DNA of 64,000 bases, from positions 1,922,001-1,986,000 of the forward strand of contig OZ345352.1 in NCBI GenBank assembly GCA_977006965.1, written 5' to 3'. Source of the DNA: Phymatolithon calcareum. Taxonomy: Eukaryota > Rhodophyta > Florideophyceae > Hapalidiales. The number at the start of each line of letters is the position of its first letter. Position 1 is the first letter of the stretch. The translations under genes were made by a program, and so were the position numbers. The notes below the pieces were generated by a model. It saw only the letters and a program-made list of their open reading frames with translations, was not told the origin of the DNA and ran no database searches. Below, piece after piece: positions 30,941 through 40,538 of the stretch.

Positions 30941-32812
30941 TCAGGTTTCGAGAGTGGCCTTGGCCGCCTGATACATGGCAAGTATTTCGTCGAGTGCCCT
31001 CCTTGTAAAAGCACTTTCTTCATATGATAGCTCGTCTTTCGATAGGCCTGACTTGAGATCTTCGATAGCATCCTTTCCAGTTTGTCCAGTTAGGTCTATG
31101 AGCTCGGAGGTGCTCATCGGCGGGAACATTCCAAATGCCCATTTGATGGCCAGGGTCCTGTACCTCCTTGACTTGAAGCACAAGTGTGGTGGCAGTGTGG
31201 TCTTGATACTCGGGATGGGGCGTTTTTTTCCTTTTTCCACTTTCGTGGCAGCTTCCAGGATCTTTTGTCTTTGGTATTGCTTGATGTTTGTGCGAGGCGT
31301 AGTTTCATACGCCGCTCTGAAGAGGTGAGGGTTTACTTTGGCGTGGGTTACGTCCAGATTTGCGTTTTCGATCTCCTTCGGTTGTCGCACCTGTGTCGGT
31401 TTTGACTCAAGATTTTCCGCGTGCCTCATTAGTCTTCGCACAAACAGTCTTGCAAGTATATCCCTTCTGTCCTTCGGCTTCACAATACGGCACATCGCTC
31501 TGCTTCTATCCGCACTCCTTCTGCCCGGTTTCCCAAATATTTGGCCGAAGAACATCGACTCCACCTTCTTGATCTCAAGCTCCACTTTGGGTGTCCATGG
31601 TGTCAGATGTACTGCATACTCCCACCTCGACTGTACAAGAGACTTGTACAACCTGATTGACCTCGACGGTTGCACGCCGTTCGTGAAGAGCCCAAGGCGC
31701 CTCAGCGTTCCAAGAACATTTTTGGAGTTCTTGATTCTTTCGACAAGTTTGGAATCTGATATCCCATCCTCGGTTATCGTAACACCAAGGTATTTCACTT
31801 CCCGTTGTTTCGTCAGCTTCCTTCCCGATAGATGGAATTGCAGTCGTGCCGTGGCCCTTGTCCATAGGATGGCACTTTTTGTCGTATTCCGCTTCATTTC
31901 ATTCTCTTCTGCCCATTTCGACGCCAGGTCCAGAATTTTCTGAAGCCCCTTAGCAGAGGTGGCTGTCAGCTTCACATCATCTGCAAAGAGCTTGCACGGC
32001 TCTTTCGACACATCTTTGGGGATTAAGTCGAGCTCCATGGCAAAGGTGTCCATAAAAATATTGTAGAGACATGGGCTTAGGGGAGAGCCTTGTGCCACCC
32101 CCTTGTCGATGGTGAACCATTCGCCGTCGTCATTCTCGATATATGACGGTTCCAAGAACGGCATAACCATCTCGGATATACTTGGGTCAAGGACCCTTCG
32201 TAATCTTCTTGCGAGCGTGTCTCTTGGAACAGAGTCATATGCTGCCTTTAAGTCCAAGATAGCGACATAGCTGTGACCTTGCTGTCGGAGAGCTTCTGCG
32301 TGGAGAAGGGCAAGCTCTGTCCCTTTGTTTTTCTGGAATCCCAATTGAGATACATGAAATTTATAGTTTCGTCGTATCAGCTTGTCCAATGCCATCTCGA
32401 TGATTTTCCGGGTATGGCCAAGCAGCGAGATGGGACGGTAGCTTTCCGGCTTGCTAGTTTCTCCGCCCTTATAGATTGCGACGACATTCATTCTTTTCCA
32501 CTCCAATGGGGTCGTCTGAAGTCGGCCACAGGCTTTCCATAACGCGAACAACAGTCTGGTGCTCAGTTTGGGGTCTATCTTCAGCATCTCGTTCTTAACT
32601 TGGTCCAGTCCCGGGGCTTTTCTATTGGGACTTGATAAAATTGCCGATTCTATGTCATGGCGGAACGTCCAGTCTGGGCTGAATTCTCTGGTGTCGCCTC
32701 TCCATGTATTTTTTGCCGAGCATACGTTGGCAATGTGAGCAAGGAACAAGCTCGGGCAGAGGGCAGGAGCCTTTTCAAAGTCTTTCAAACAAAATATCGC
32801 ACACCATTGCAA
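30941..32812 (-). CDS. LINE reverse transcriptase (truncated ORF2)
   Basis: Open frame of 623 codons whose first 19 or so residues are target DNA. The RT has A-P-G-L-D (about 67-71), P-I-S-L-L-G-H-T-R-K-I, L-D-L-K-A-A-Y-D-S-V-P-R, G-V-A-Q-G-S-P-L-S-P, L-F-A-D-D-V-K-L and Y-L-G-V-T-I. The thumb has S-R-W-E-Y-A-V-H-L-T-P-W-T. The C-terminus carries R-Y-R-T-L-A-I-K-W-A-F-G-M-F-P-P-M-S-T, the motif common to the LINEs here, and no CCHC finger. The endonuclease and ORF1 are lost by 5' truncation. No stops, so the insertion is young, yet older than the gypsy element nested in its 3' UTR. Confidence 0.88.
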   Translation of the reverse strand: MQWCAIFCLKDFEKAPALCPSLFLAHIANVCSAKNTWRGDTREFSPDWTFRHDIESAILSSPNRKAPGLDQVKNEMLKIDPKLSTRLLFALWKACGRLQTTPLEWKRMNVVAIYKGGETSKPESYRPISLLGHTRKIIEMALDKLIRRNYKFHVSQLGFQKNKGTELALLHAEALRQQGHSYVAILDLKAAYDSVPRDTLARRLRRVLDPSISEMVMPFLEPSYIENDDGEWFTIDKGVAQGSPLSPCLYNIFMDTFAMELDLIPKDVSKEPCKLFADDVKLTATSAKGLQKILDLASKWAEENEMKRNTTKSAILWTRATARLQFHLSGRKLTKQREVKYLGVTITEDGISDSKLVERIKNSKNVLGTLRRLGLFTNGVQPSRSIRLYKSLVQSRWEYAVHLTPWTPKVELEIKKVESMFFGQIFGKPGRRSADRSRAMCRIVKPKDRRDILARLFVRRLMRHAENLESKPTQVRQPKEIENANLDVTHAKVNPHLFRAAYETTPRTNIKQYQRQKILEAATKVEKGKKRPIPSIKTTLPPHLCFKSRRYRTLAIKWAFGMFPPMSTSELIDLTGQTGKDAIEDLKSGLSKDELSYEESAFTRRALDEILAMYQAAKATLET

Positions 32813-34635
32813 TGTGCTCTACTTTAAACCCAAAGAGTACCTGCGCTCAACGGCGAGAAAAAATTTTATGGCTATGAACACGTGAAAGCTAGACAGTCCA
32901 GGAAAAGATGCACAGAATCGAAAACTTGAGTTTGAGCCTGCGCTGCGCTGCGGGGAGTACACAAATGAGCTGCAAGTGGTGAGAACAAACCAACAAACCA
33001 TATTAAGACTGTTTACTTGCAAAGCCGTAGTCGACAAGTTGGGATCGAGCGGGACCGCTAACGCATACATTTTGCAAAGTGCCGATGCCGCATAAAGAAG
33101 TGCGAACACCCGCATGCCAATCAAGGACATTCTCCTCAAGCGGGGGACACATCCTCCTGAACGCGGGGTCTATTAAGAGGAAGGTTTTCCGGAGTCCTCG
33201 ACGGAAGTTGCGGTGCTGGCGAATGCTAGCCCTTCGTTGCTGAGCATCGAGGTCATATTACGGTATCCCCTGATATACCGTGGGCGCTTTTCTTTACATC
33301 ATTCTATATCAGAGGATCTGTGAGCAACACTCAAAACATTCAAAATCGAGAACAGTCTCCCGGAGCTGCATGACATTCCGGATAATCGCTTATCTGCTCT
33401 CCGCGTAGAAATCTATGTCACGGTCCTTCTCCGGCAGTGATTATAGAGTTCATTCTATCCGATTAACTCAAGCACATTGTATTAAACGTCATTCTTTGCA
33501 TAACTCAGTCTTCCTTATGTCCAGTTACCACCGTAGTTCCACAATCTCCGGTATTGGGCTTCAAAGTGTGCACGGTCTACAAGAGCAATTTTTGCTGGCC
33601 CTTAGGAAGAGCCACATGTCACACAACACTGCGACATCGAAGGTCAAGACGCATGCTTCCAGAGCGCAAAGAGTACATTGCACGAGAAACAGGCGAGAAA
33701 TGAAGCACGAAAGTGAAAGGCTTGCTGTGTTGGAACCTTAGAACCAGTCACAACAGATTGTCAACCTGCACAAAGATGTGGGATCCGCAAGGAGCGTGCA
33801 GAAAGCAGAGAAGGGACTCGGGAAGCCTTAATTTACTCCACCAAATGCGCTTGACTGACGTCAGAATCAAGCTTTTGTGACGTACCTGGACTAGTCGTGA
33901 AAGTCGCAGTCAAATTCGCTAACGATAGGTTAGAATGGAAGAAACTTAGACACTCGAATCACTGCTAGCACCACTAGGGGAAATGGCAAAGTCAATGAAT
34001 GAAATGGGTCATCAACACTTAAAGTTTACATTGTACAAAGATTCTGAGTAAAATTCTGACAGCATTACAAACTTATGCCTGCTTTTGTCAGGAACGGGAT
34101 TCAAGTCAACAAGTACGCTCGGGGACCCTCCGACCTGTTCTTCGCACAGAATAATTGAAATGCATCTTCTTGAATTCAATCACTCATCCGCCCGACCTTC
34201 TGTTTCTTCTGCCAGCCTCCGAGATAGATTCTGGAAGTTCCAGTACGGGTGGTTGAGGCGGGTCTTGCGGGTTCGAATAGGCGGCAGAGGGTGAGGCTTT
34301 CGTAATAGGCATGATTGTGTAGAAGGTGCAATGAATGTGCTCTCAGCTTGGATTGACTAGAAGTTTTTTCTGGCAGATATACAGAACGGGGAGGGAGTGC
34401 CGCTTTTGTAGCATTTCCTTGGAGGGGGAAGCCAATGCTGGAGCTCGACAAGAGGAAGCGTGAGCTGGTCGTCCGGTGTATTTGCGCGTGACACAATTTC
34501 GACGGGCTCGTCGAAAAGAGAGCACTCCAGTCCTGGTGAATATGCACAAATTACAGAGCTACATTGTGGCACATTCGCTCAAGTTTGAGGCCACCTCTGC
34601 GCGCAAGTCACGCATGGGGGTGGTTTAAAGAAGAA

Positions 34636-34700
34636 GAAAATGTAGATTATTGTGTAAAAGTTACCAATGCGTTTGCAGACGCATTGAGAAGTTTCAAAGA
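34636..34700 (-). mobile_element. Degenerate LINE tail, copy 2
   Basis: aagaagaagaaaatgtag followed by a tgtgtaaaagttaccaatgcg stem, equivalent to 17811-17880 in copy 1 but retaining the simple-repeat tail. Confidence 0.55.
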
Positions 34701-37700
34701 GCCAAGAAGCCTAGCAGTGGGTTGAGCTGCGACGTGATGGCAGCGCGGTTTGCAAACGGAACGCACGGCAGTGGAGCTGTGCGGCGTGATACGTAGTGGT
34801 CAGCCTAACGCCGATAGTCGACACCGTCACGCAGGCGGGAGATTGGCAATTCAGGTGACTTTCCGTTCAGTTCACCAGTCGAGGCTTTTCGTGGTGCGAC
34901 TGAGCAAAGGAAGATAGGTCACAAAAGGACTATTAAAATTACGGATACAAATAATACAAGAGTGACATTTCGAAGTTGTTCGATTGGCGACACGGTGACG
35001 GTTGTATCCAATTCACTGCTCGTGGTCCGATTGTTAGTGTGCGATCGGCAACTCGGCAGGTGTAATGTGCAAATAACAAGGTAAAGGTTACAGGAGTTGC
35101 TACAGTATGTCTTCGTCGAGCATTGTGAGAGTCATTGTAAAGATTTACTGTATCGATGTGATGAAGAGTAAACCGATGGATTTGCATCCGCGGATGCAGT
35201 AGGACATGGGGCTCAACTGGCAATAAAATGTTTGATCGTTCGGCCCGTTGGTGTACACATTATCATACTCGTTTACAGTTCTCATTTTCTACATGCCAAC
35301 AGAGTGCGGCTACGTGACAGCCTCCTCGGACCTGCCCGAAGCACAGGAGGAGGAGGGTTTTGAAGTTAGGCCCCCAAAATAGTTCTATCGTCGATTCCAA
35401 TTAGTCTCGAGAGGCGTTCCGGGGCACGTCCCTCCTCCCCTAGGATCAACGTGCTGCTCCACGAATTTTTTCTCACACCACCTCTTGTATATGTGTTTTT
35501 TCGAGCTAAACTATGAAACCAGACATCTAACACAAGCGAGGATCGTGCAAAGAACTTCCCAGCCGCCAACAAGCTCAGTAAAAACCTAGTTCTGTTTCCC
35601 GCGAGCGGCCAATAAATAAGCGTTACATGCTGCCCTCGTCCTATCGAAGTGAACGATTTTACTTTCCCGAGCACTCCGTCCAGAATTCGGGCGTGTACAC
35701 TTGCGAAGATTAACCGCCATACTTGTTGCACTTCCAGTCAAAAATGAGGCCGATCAGCTCTGCTTCCAAGCAAGTAATATTTATAAAGCATGTCTATACA
35801 CTACAGGTGCGTTGTCGCTCACTAACCATATGAAGCTTTGGCACAGTGGGCATCTGTGTGCGCATAGCACGAGCATTTGAATAAAAGCACTGTTGGGTGC
35901 TTTTTAGCTATACCCAACAGCTGCGCCGATAATGCCTCACAATCCGCCATTCATCCTCTGCCAGTCTCACAACGACTTGGCGCAAGTGAGATCAGCCTCA
36001 TTTGCGTCTTTTCATCTCGATCACATATTCCCGTCTCTCAATTCCGTCCCCAAAACACTCCTTCCAAGCCGAGTTTACCTTTACGATAATACTATGCTGT
36101 CCTTCACTCACGCCATAGATGGAACGCCTCTAGTGCAGTGTACAAGAGTCATTTAGTGCTAGTTGTTTATTGATAGACTAACAATGCTGTGCAAAAGCCT
36201 TGCAAGAGGAAGACATAAAAATTTTACACGGTACTGCGGTGCACGCTCTAGGTGGCTTGCATCAACGAAATTGATGTGCCCGATCTTTTTTTGCTGCTCA
36301 TTTTCGACGCCAATGTGCACTGAGAAACGCTATATCGGCACCTTGATATAGACATAAACACGTCTGTAACATGGGCAATCGCAATTAAATGGATTCATTG
36401 AGAAGGTACCATGTGTCCCAACTGAAGGAAAGTCGGCACCTTTCTAAGCATATTGTACTAGCATGGAAAATATTCAGCTTCCTTAATCGGAATTACATAG
36501 AATCACGTCAATGACTCTAGCTACGTCAATCTCTTCTACCGGGGTCCATGTAGGCTTCTTCAGGATTCTGTTGAGTGTTCGAACTGCCCTTGCTCCTTAA
36601 CTGCCCATTTCTTCAATTAACTAATATGGGCAAGCAAGACCTCATTGTGTCTGAATGACGCGATGCGATATCAGTGCTAACTTCCACAGCTATGACGCAT
36701 TCGAACGCCTTTTACAACGCGCCACGTAATTAAATTTCTCTGTCAATGTCTCTGAGAGCGACATGAGTCTCATGCCTTCTTTACACAACTTTCCTCTACA
36801 TCTACTGCTTGCCATGACTATCTGCTTCATTTCAACCAAAGCTATGAACAAGTGAATGTGTTGCATATAAACTAACAACATTGAACAAAATGGTTTCCTG
36901 TAAACCACTGTACGCTCCCCCAATGATTTTCCCGTCCGTAATTATTGTGCGCATTGACTAGGATATGTTTACTCGAATGTCATAGACATGTCTCTCCGAA
37001 CCACAAAAAGAAAAGTATACCACTTGGCGGCGAACAATACTAAAACTCATCCCCTTCAGTACGTGTTTAGATAATGCGTCTCTACGAGTGTATTTTCTAC
37101 TCAGCAATATGGTTTAGAAGGCTCGGAGAATTGTTTCCCACCCTCCAGGAAACGCAGCGAACTCGCCTTGCGTACCATAACAAATTTAATATCTTAGAGC
37201 AACAGCACAGCAAATCTTACCTCTTTGTTCTACCCTATGTCGCAATGATGCCGCGTTCCAACAGCCCTACCGTTCCTTGCTGTCTTTTCTTCCAGGATAT
37301 CTGAGCTACACATAGTGCACTTTTCTCAAAACCTCGGGGGCATCTAAGAAGCTCCTCCACAGGATTCACTCTGGGTATTCGCGTACCTACTTCCCGCGAG
37401 TACTGCGACACACCACTACACGGTAACTTTAGTGAGTTCTTCGTGAAACGAAATTTAATACTTGCTCGTGACAGGACTCGAACCGGCGACCTCATAATTC
37501 CTGTCCGTATCATACGGAAATATGCGCGCAGGTGAACGGAGGTACTGACTTCACTTGCTGCCGTAGGGCAGGCGCTAAATAAACGGCAACATAGATGAGT
37601 TTTTCTTCGCGAGAATTGAGAACTACTGTTTCAATATATTCGAGTTTACTAACCTAAGTAACCCACACAACTTCGGGTTAGTGTAACAGATGTAGTACAT

Positions 37701-37784
37701 GGAAAAGCAACGCGCAACTGTGAGCAAAAAGGTTATTCATTGTCAAGAACTCCTTAAAAATACACCGCGCGGATACTTCGAAGA

Positions 37785-37915
37785 AGAAGAAAGGTATAGT
37801 TTTATTTAAAAGATACCAACGCATCTGCTGACGCTTGGGGCAGCTTTCCTAGTGCCAAGAGATTTTGGCTGGATTCTGTCTATGGGGCGGATACTTCAAG
37901 CAGATTCAGTACTAC
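37785..37915 (-). mobile_element. LINE tail, copy 2
   Basis: gaagaagaagaaagg, A/T stretch, then gataccaacgcatctgctgacgcttggggcag. Equivalent of 23603-23725. The LINE found just beyond it in copy 1 is absent here. Confidence 0.65.
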
Positions 37916-38130
37916 AGTACAAAATTAGTCTGCCGCCAAGTGTTATCGTTATGTTGAATTGAGTCCTCGCTTTATGACGCCAATGTCAGGTGCTGTGTGC
38001 AAGACAATGCACAGAGCTTGCAGTTCCTCGATTAGTAAGCACTCTTCCGGAAGTTCTGAGCCAAGAGACGCTACGAGCGTTCTCGCCATCGGTGCTGCGC
38101 GGTGCCAATAGCTATGCGCAGCACGTGCAG

Positions 38131-38760
38131 GGAGCAATAAGACAGCCTTACCGTGGTACTATACAACTTAAGGGCATCCACGCTGCGCAGAGCCCATGTA
38201 GAATCACGGACACGCTCGTGAAGCGCGGATTGACTAGCGCCAATCACGTCTATTTCCTGGAAGGGATGGATGCATCTCTGAAATTCGCGCGCCGTTGAGC
38301 AGCAGATTGGACGGCGCGCCCCGGCGGGATGCTCGTTGCTGGCAGATGAGACCGACCTTTCCGCTGCCCGTCGCGACCGTTCTTCGGCAACCCCGGGTGC
38401 ATCGGTGGAACACTCGGGCCCTCTACCAGTGGGTTGTACGTGGCGGTGGGTGGGTTGCGTGATTACTGGGTGCGAACGTTCAGCCGTGCGCCCCGCACAT
38501 CGCCCGGCAATACCGGATGTATCGACGATACTTGTGATGAGGGTAGTGGAGGGTTTCGATGCGGCATGGTTGAATATGGAAAGTGACTCGTTGCCGGAGG
38601 TGAAGACCGAAACGGAAGTGTGTCACGGATGAGCGTAAAGTGCGCGTAGGAGGTTAAATGCTTGGGTGACTGGGGTGGCACATATACAGAGCACTGAAAG
38701 AGGAGGGTTGTAGCTGAGGTGGGGGAGTTGCAAGTTGGGGTTGTTTGCTGGGGTGAAGAG
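38131..38760. other. Unassigned sequence after the duplication
   Basis: GC-richer DNA with short frames on both strands (102 codons at 37990-38298, 98 at 38336-38632) and no recognised motif. A (ggat)n tract at its right edge belongs to the next LINE tail. Confidence 0.35.
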
Positions 38761-39270
38761 GATGGATGGATGGATTTCTGTTTATTTAAGCTCCCTTAGT
38801 CAATTATCATTGCACCTGAGAGACTTTTCGTTGCGCTACAATCCTTCGCTTACGTTTTCATTTTGATTTCGGACATTTTCTTTGGACGGTATCAACTGCC
38901 ATTTCCAGCATCTCTTTTTGAGTATCAGAAAGTCGTTGTTTGGACATTAAGTTTGAGATAACTGCGAGAGCTTCATCGAGTTCGGAATCTTCGTTTCTTG
39001 CTTGTTCTTGCCAGGGATATGGGAAACGGTGAAATAAACAGTGCGTGCAAAGAAGCCTGTGCTTCGCTTTTTTGAGGGTGAGGAATGGTGGTAGTTCGTT
39101 CTTGATGGACTGAGGAGGGCGCCGGCCCTCCCGTCCTGTGGCTTTAGAATGGAGACATGCTTCCCATTCTTCTTTTGCGTTCTTCCGCGTTCTTGGGTTT
39201 ACGCTTGTCGTAGCGTCTAGGGTGTGTGCAAATTAATCTGTAGAGGTGGGGTAAAGAGGTTGGTTTAGAG
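38761..39270 (-). mobile_element. 5'-truncated LINE with (ATCC)n tail
   Basis: On the minus strand the C-terminal ORF2 sequence is readable in two frames: a basic stretch (R-K-P-K-N-A-E-E-R-K-R-R), then I-K-N-E-L-P-P-F-L-T-L-K-K-A-K-H-R-L-L. This is the H-R-x-L motif region of the other LINEs. The 3' UTR has the gtctctc...gggagctt stem, aaataaa and (atcc)n. The 5' edge is approximate, and a frameshift lies near 39150. Confidence 0.7.
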
Positions 39271-39723
39271 ATAACTTGATAGTGCTGCATTTCTCGAGAA
39301 GAGATTCCATGTGGTATTTGTATACAGTTTGTGGAAAGATTCAAAACATCAACGCTGCGGCACGTGACGCCCGGAACAAGCCGCAAGTTGTGGGTCACAT
39401 ATTGCGGCGGGCGAAAATCAAAATGGAATCACGCAATTCCCCGTAATTTTGGCGACGCCTTCGGCATCCTGGATCACGCGTCACAGTGCGGAAGCCGAAT
39501 TGGGTTTTGTGGTGGCTACTGAGCACGAGGGTGCCGTTCGTTTGACACGCGTGTAAAACTACGCGTGCATTGGGCACTCGCAGTACAGTGGGAGAGGATA
39601 GTTTCTACGCTCCGGTTGGGAAATATTTTCGTGTGCACAGCAGTTTAGTGTACGCAATGAACATGTCGAAAGAGTGTAAGCTGACAATTGCACAGAACTT
39701 TTTATTTCTGCCATATGATTTGG

Positions 39724-39866
39724 GCGAAGCACAGGCTTCTTTGCACGCACTGGTTATTTCACCGCTTCCCTTATCCCTGGCAAGAATGTAGCGCAACGAA
39801 AAGTCTCTCAGGTGCAATGGTAATTGACTAAGGGAGCTTCAATAAAACAGAAATCCATCCATCCAT
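39724..39866 (+). mobile_element. 143-bp LINE tail with internal deletion
   Basis: The 13-bp target duplication ccatatgatttgg flanks it (39711-39723 and 39867-39879). The sequence equals the (ATCC)n-tail LINE but jumps from ccctggcaagaa directly to tgtagcgcaacg, omitting about 190 bases present at 38760-39160. It ends aataaaacagaaatccatcc with ATCC repeats. The inverted paralogue near 50270 has no insertion. Confidence 0.85.
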
Positions 39867-39895
39867 CCATATGATTTGGTCAGTGCTAGTGCAGG

Positions 39896-40033
39896 AAACA
39901 ATCGAACACATATTAGGGTCTCAGATAGAATGCCAGAAATAAAAGTAGAGCCGCCCTAGTGAGGGCAGCACCTGAGGAAGCCCTGCCCGTATATTCGTAG
40001 GACTGCGGGGCTTTAAAAAAATTGCAATAAAAA
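39896..40033 (+). mobile_element. 138-bp LINE tail
   Basis: The duplication agtgctagtgcagg flanks it (39882-39895 and 40034-40047). It contains the aagccctgc/gcggggctt stem (39978-39986 and 40005-40013) followed by an A-rich tail with aataaaaa. It belongs to the same 3'-end type as the LINE at 23731-24576. The paralogue near 50250 is empty. Confidence 0.85.
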
Positions 40034-40224
40034 AGTGCTAGTGCAGGGTGTGTACAAACCACTTCAGTCCTCTTTGTTGAAAAAAATTCCCTTCGAAATG
40101 GGGTCGCAATGTTTAAGGAGGTACGCCCTTGAATGGGCAGCGAGTATTTTAACATTCTGATTTTAAGAGTAGAAGAACGCCCAAACTAAGCATTGCTTAT
40201 AATAATGGTGATTTGGGAAGGATA

Positions 40225-40318
40225 ATAGATTGGATTGGATTTCTGCTTATTTGAATCTCCCTTTGTCAATTATCATTGCAACTGAGAGACTTTTCGTTAC
40301 GCTACAATCCTTCGGATG
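40225..40318 (-). mobile_element. LINE tail with (ATCC)-like end
   Basis: gattggattggatttctgcttatttgaatctccc... is the minus-strand 3' end of the (ATCC)n-tail family, about 90 bases, ending at gctacaatccttc. The target duplication is unclear. Confidence 0.65.
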
Positions 40319-40538
40319 ATAACGGCGGCGTACTTCGAAATAAAAATTGCTATTAGCGGTCATAAGTCTTTGCACCTAAACAAGATGATATTATAAGCCA
40401 AACTAGGGTCACAGACACGACGGGGGGGGGAGGGGGGAAATTGTAGATTTTTATTTTAGAAGCCCTCAACGCCGGTATTCACCAACACCAGAGCAGCTTC
40501 CCGTTGATACTGCCATCTCATTACCCAATCAGATCACA

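Larger units (their letters stand above)
25618..32754 (-). mobile_element. 5'-truncated LINE in copy 2, split by a gypsy element
   Basis: A 14-bp target duplication ggcagagggcagga flanks it (25604-25617 and 32755-32768). Copy 1 shows the uninterrupted site (ggcagaaggcaggagcc, about 15951-15967). The 3' end on the left carries the (TTC)n tail (agaagaagaag on the plus strand), an AATAAA-like stretch and the gttaccaacgcatc...gacgcttggggcaac stem. The 3' UTR is interrupted at 25781-30885 by the gypsy element and its 4-bp duplication. The LINE's own length is about 2.0 kb. Confidence 0.9.
24795..38130 (+). repeat. Tandem duplication, copy 2
   Basis: Direct repeat of 14636-24794, enlarged by the LINE and nested gypsy element at 25618-32754. 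It begins inside the right half of the pogo-like element, so that right terminus recurs at 24981-25002. It ends near 38130 after gcagcacgtgcag, where homology to copy 1 stops. Scattered substitutions and small indels separate the copies, so the event is not brand new. Confidence 0.9.
39370..40095 (+). repeat. Dispersed repeat, inverted relative to 50190-50680
   Basis: Excluding the two LINE tails, this matches the reverse complement of 50190-50680 over about 430 bases. Long matching blocks include gaggatagtttctacgct, caatgaacatg, gagtgtaagc and acaaaccac. No coding content is recognised. Presumably an old transposon or LINE-derived repeat of unknown type. Confidence 0.7.

Noticed and set aside
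38761-39870. (ATCC)n/(GGAT)n tracts as stand-alone microsatellites or a CRISPR-like array
   Set aside because: Each tract directly follows the same LINE 3' UTR, so they are element tails. There are no regularly spaced repeats with spacers anywhere in the window.
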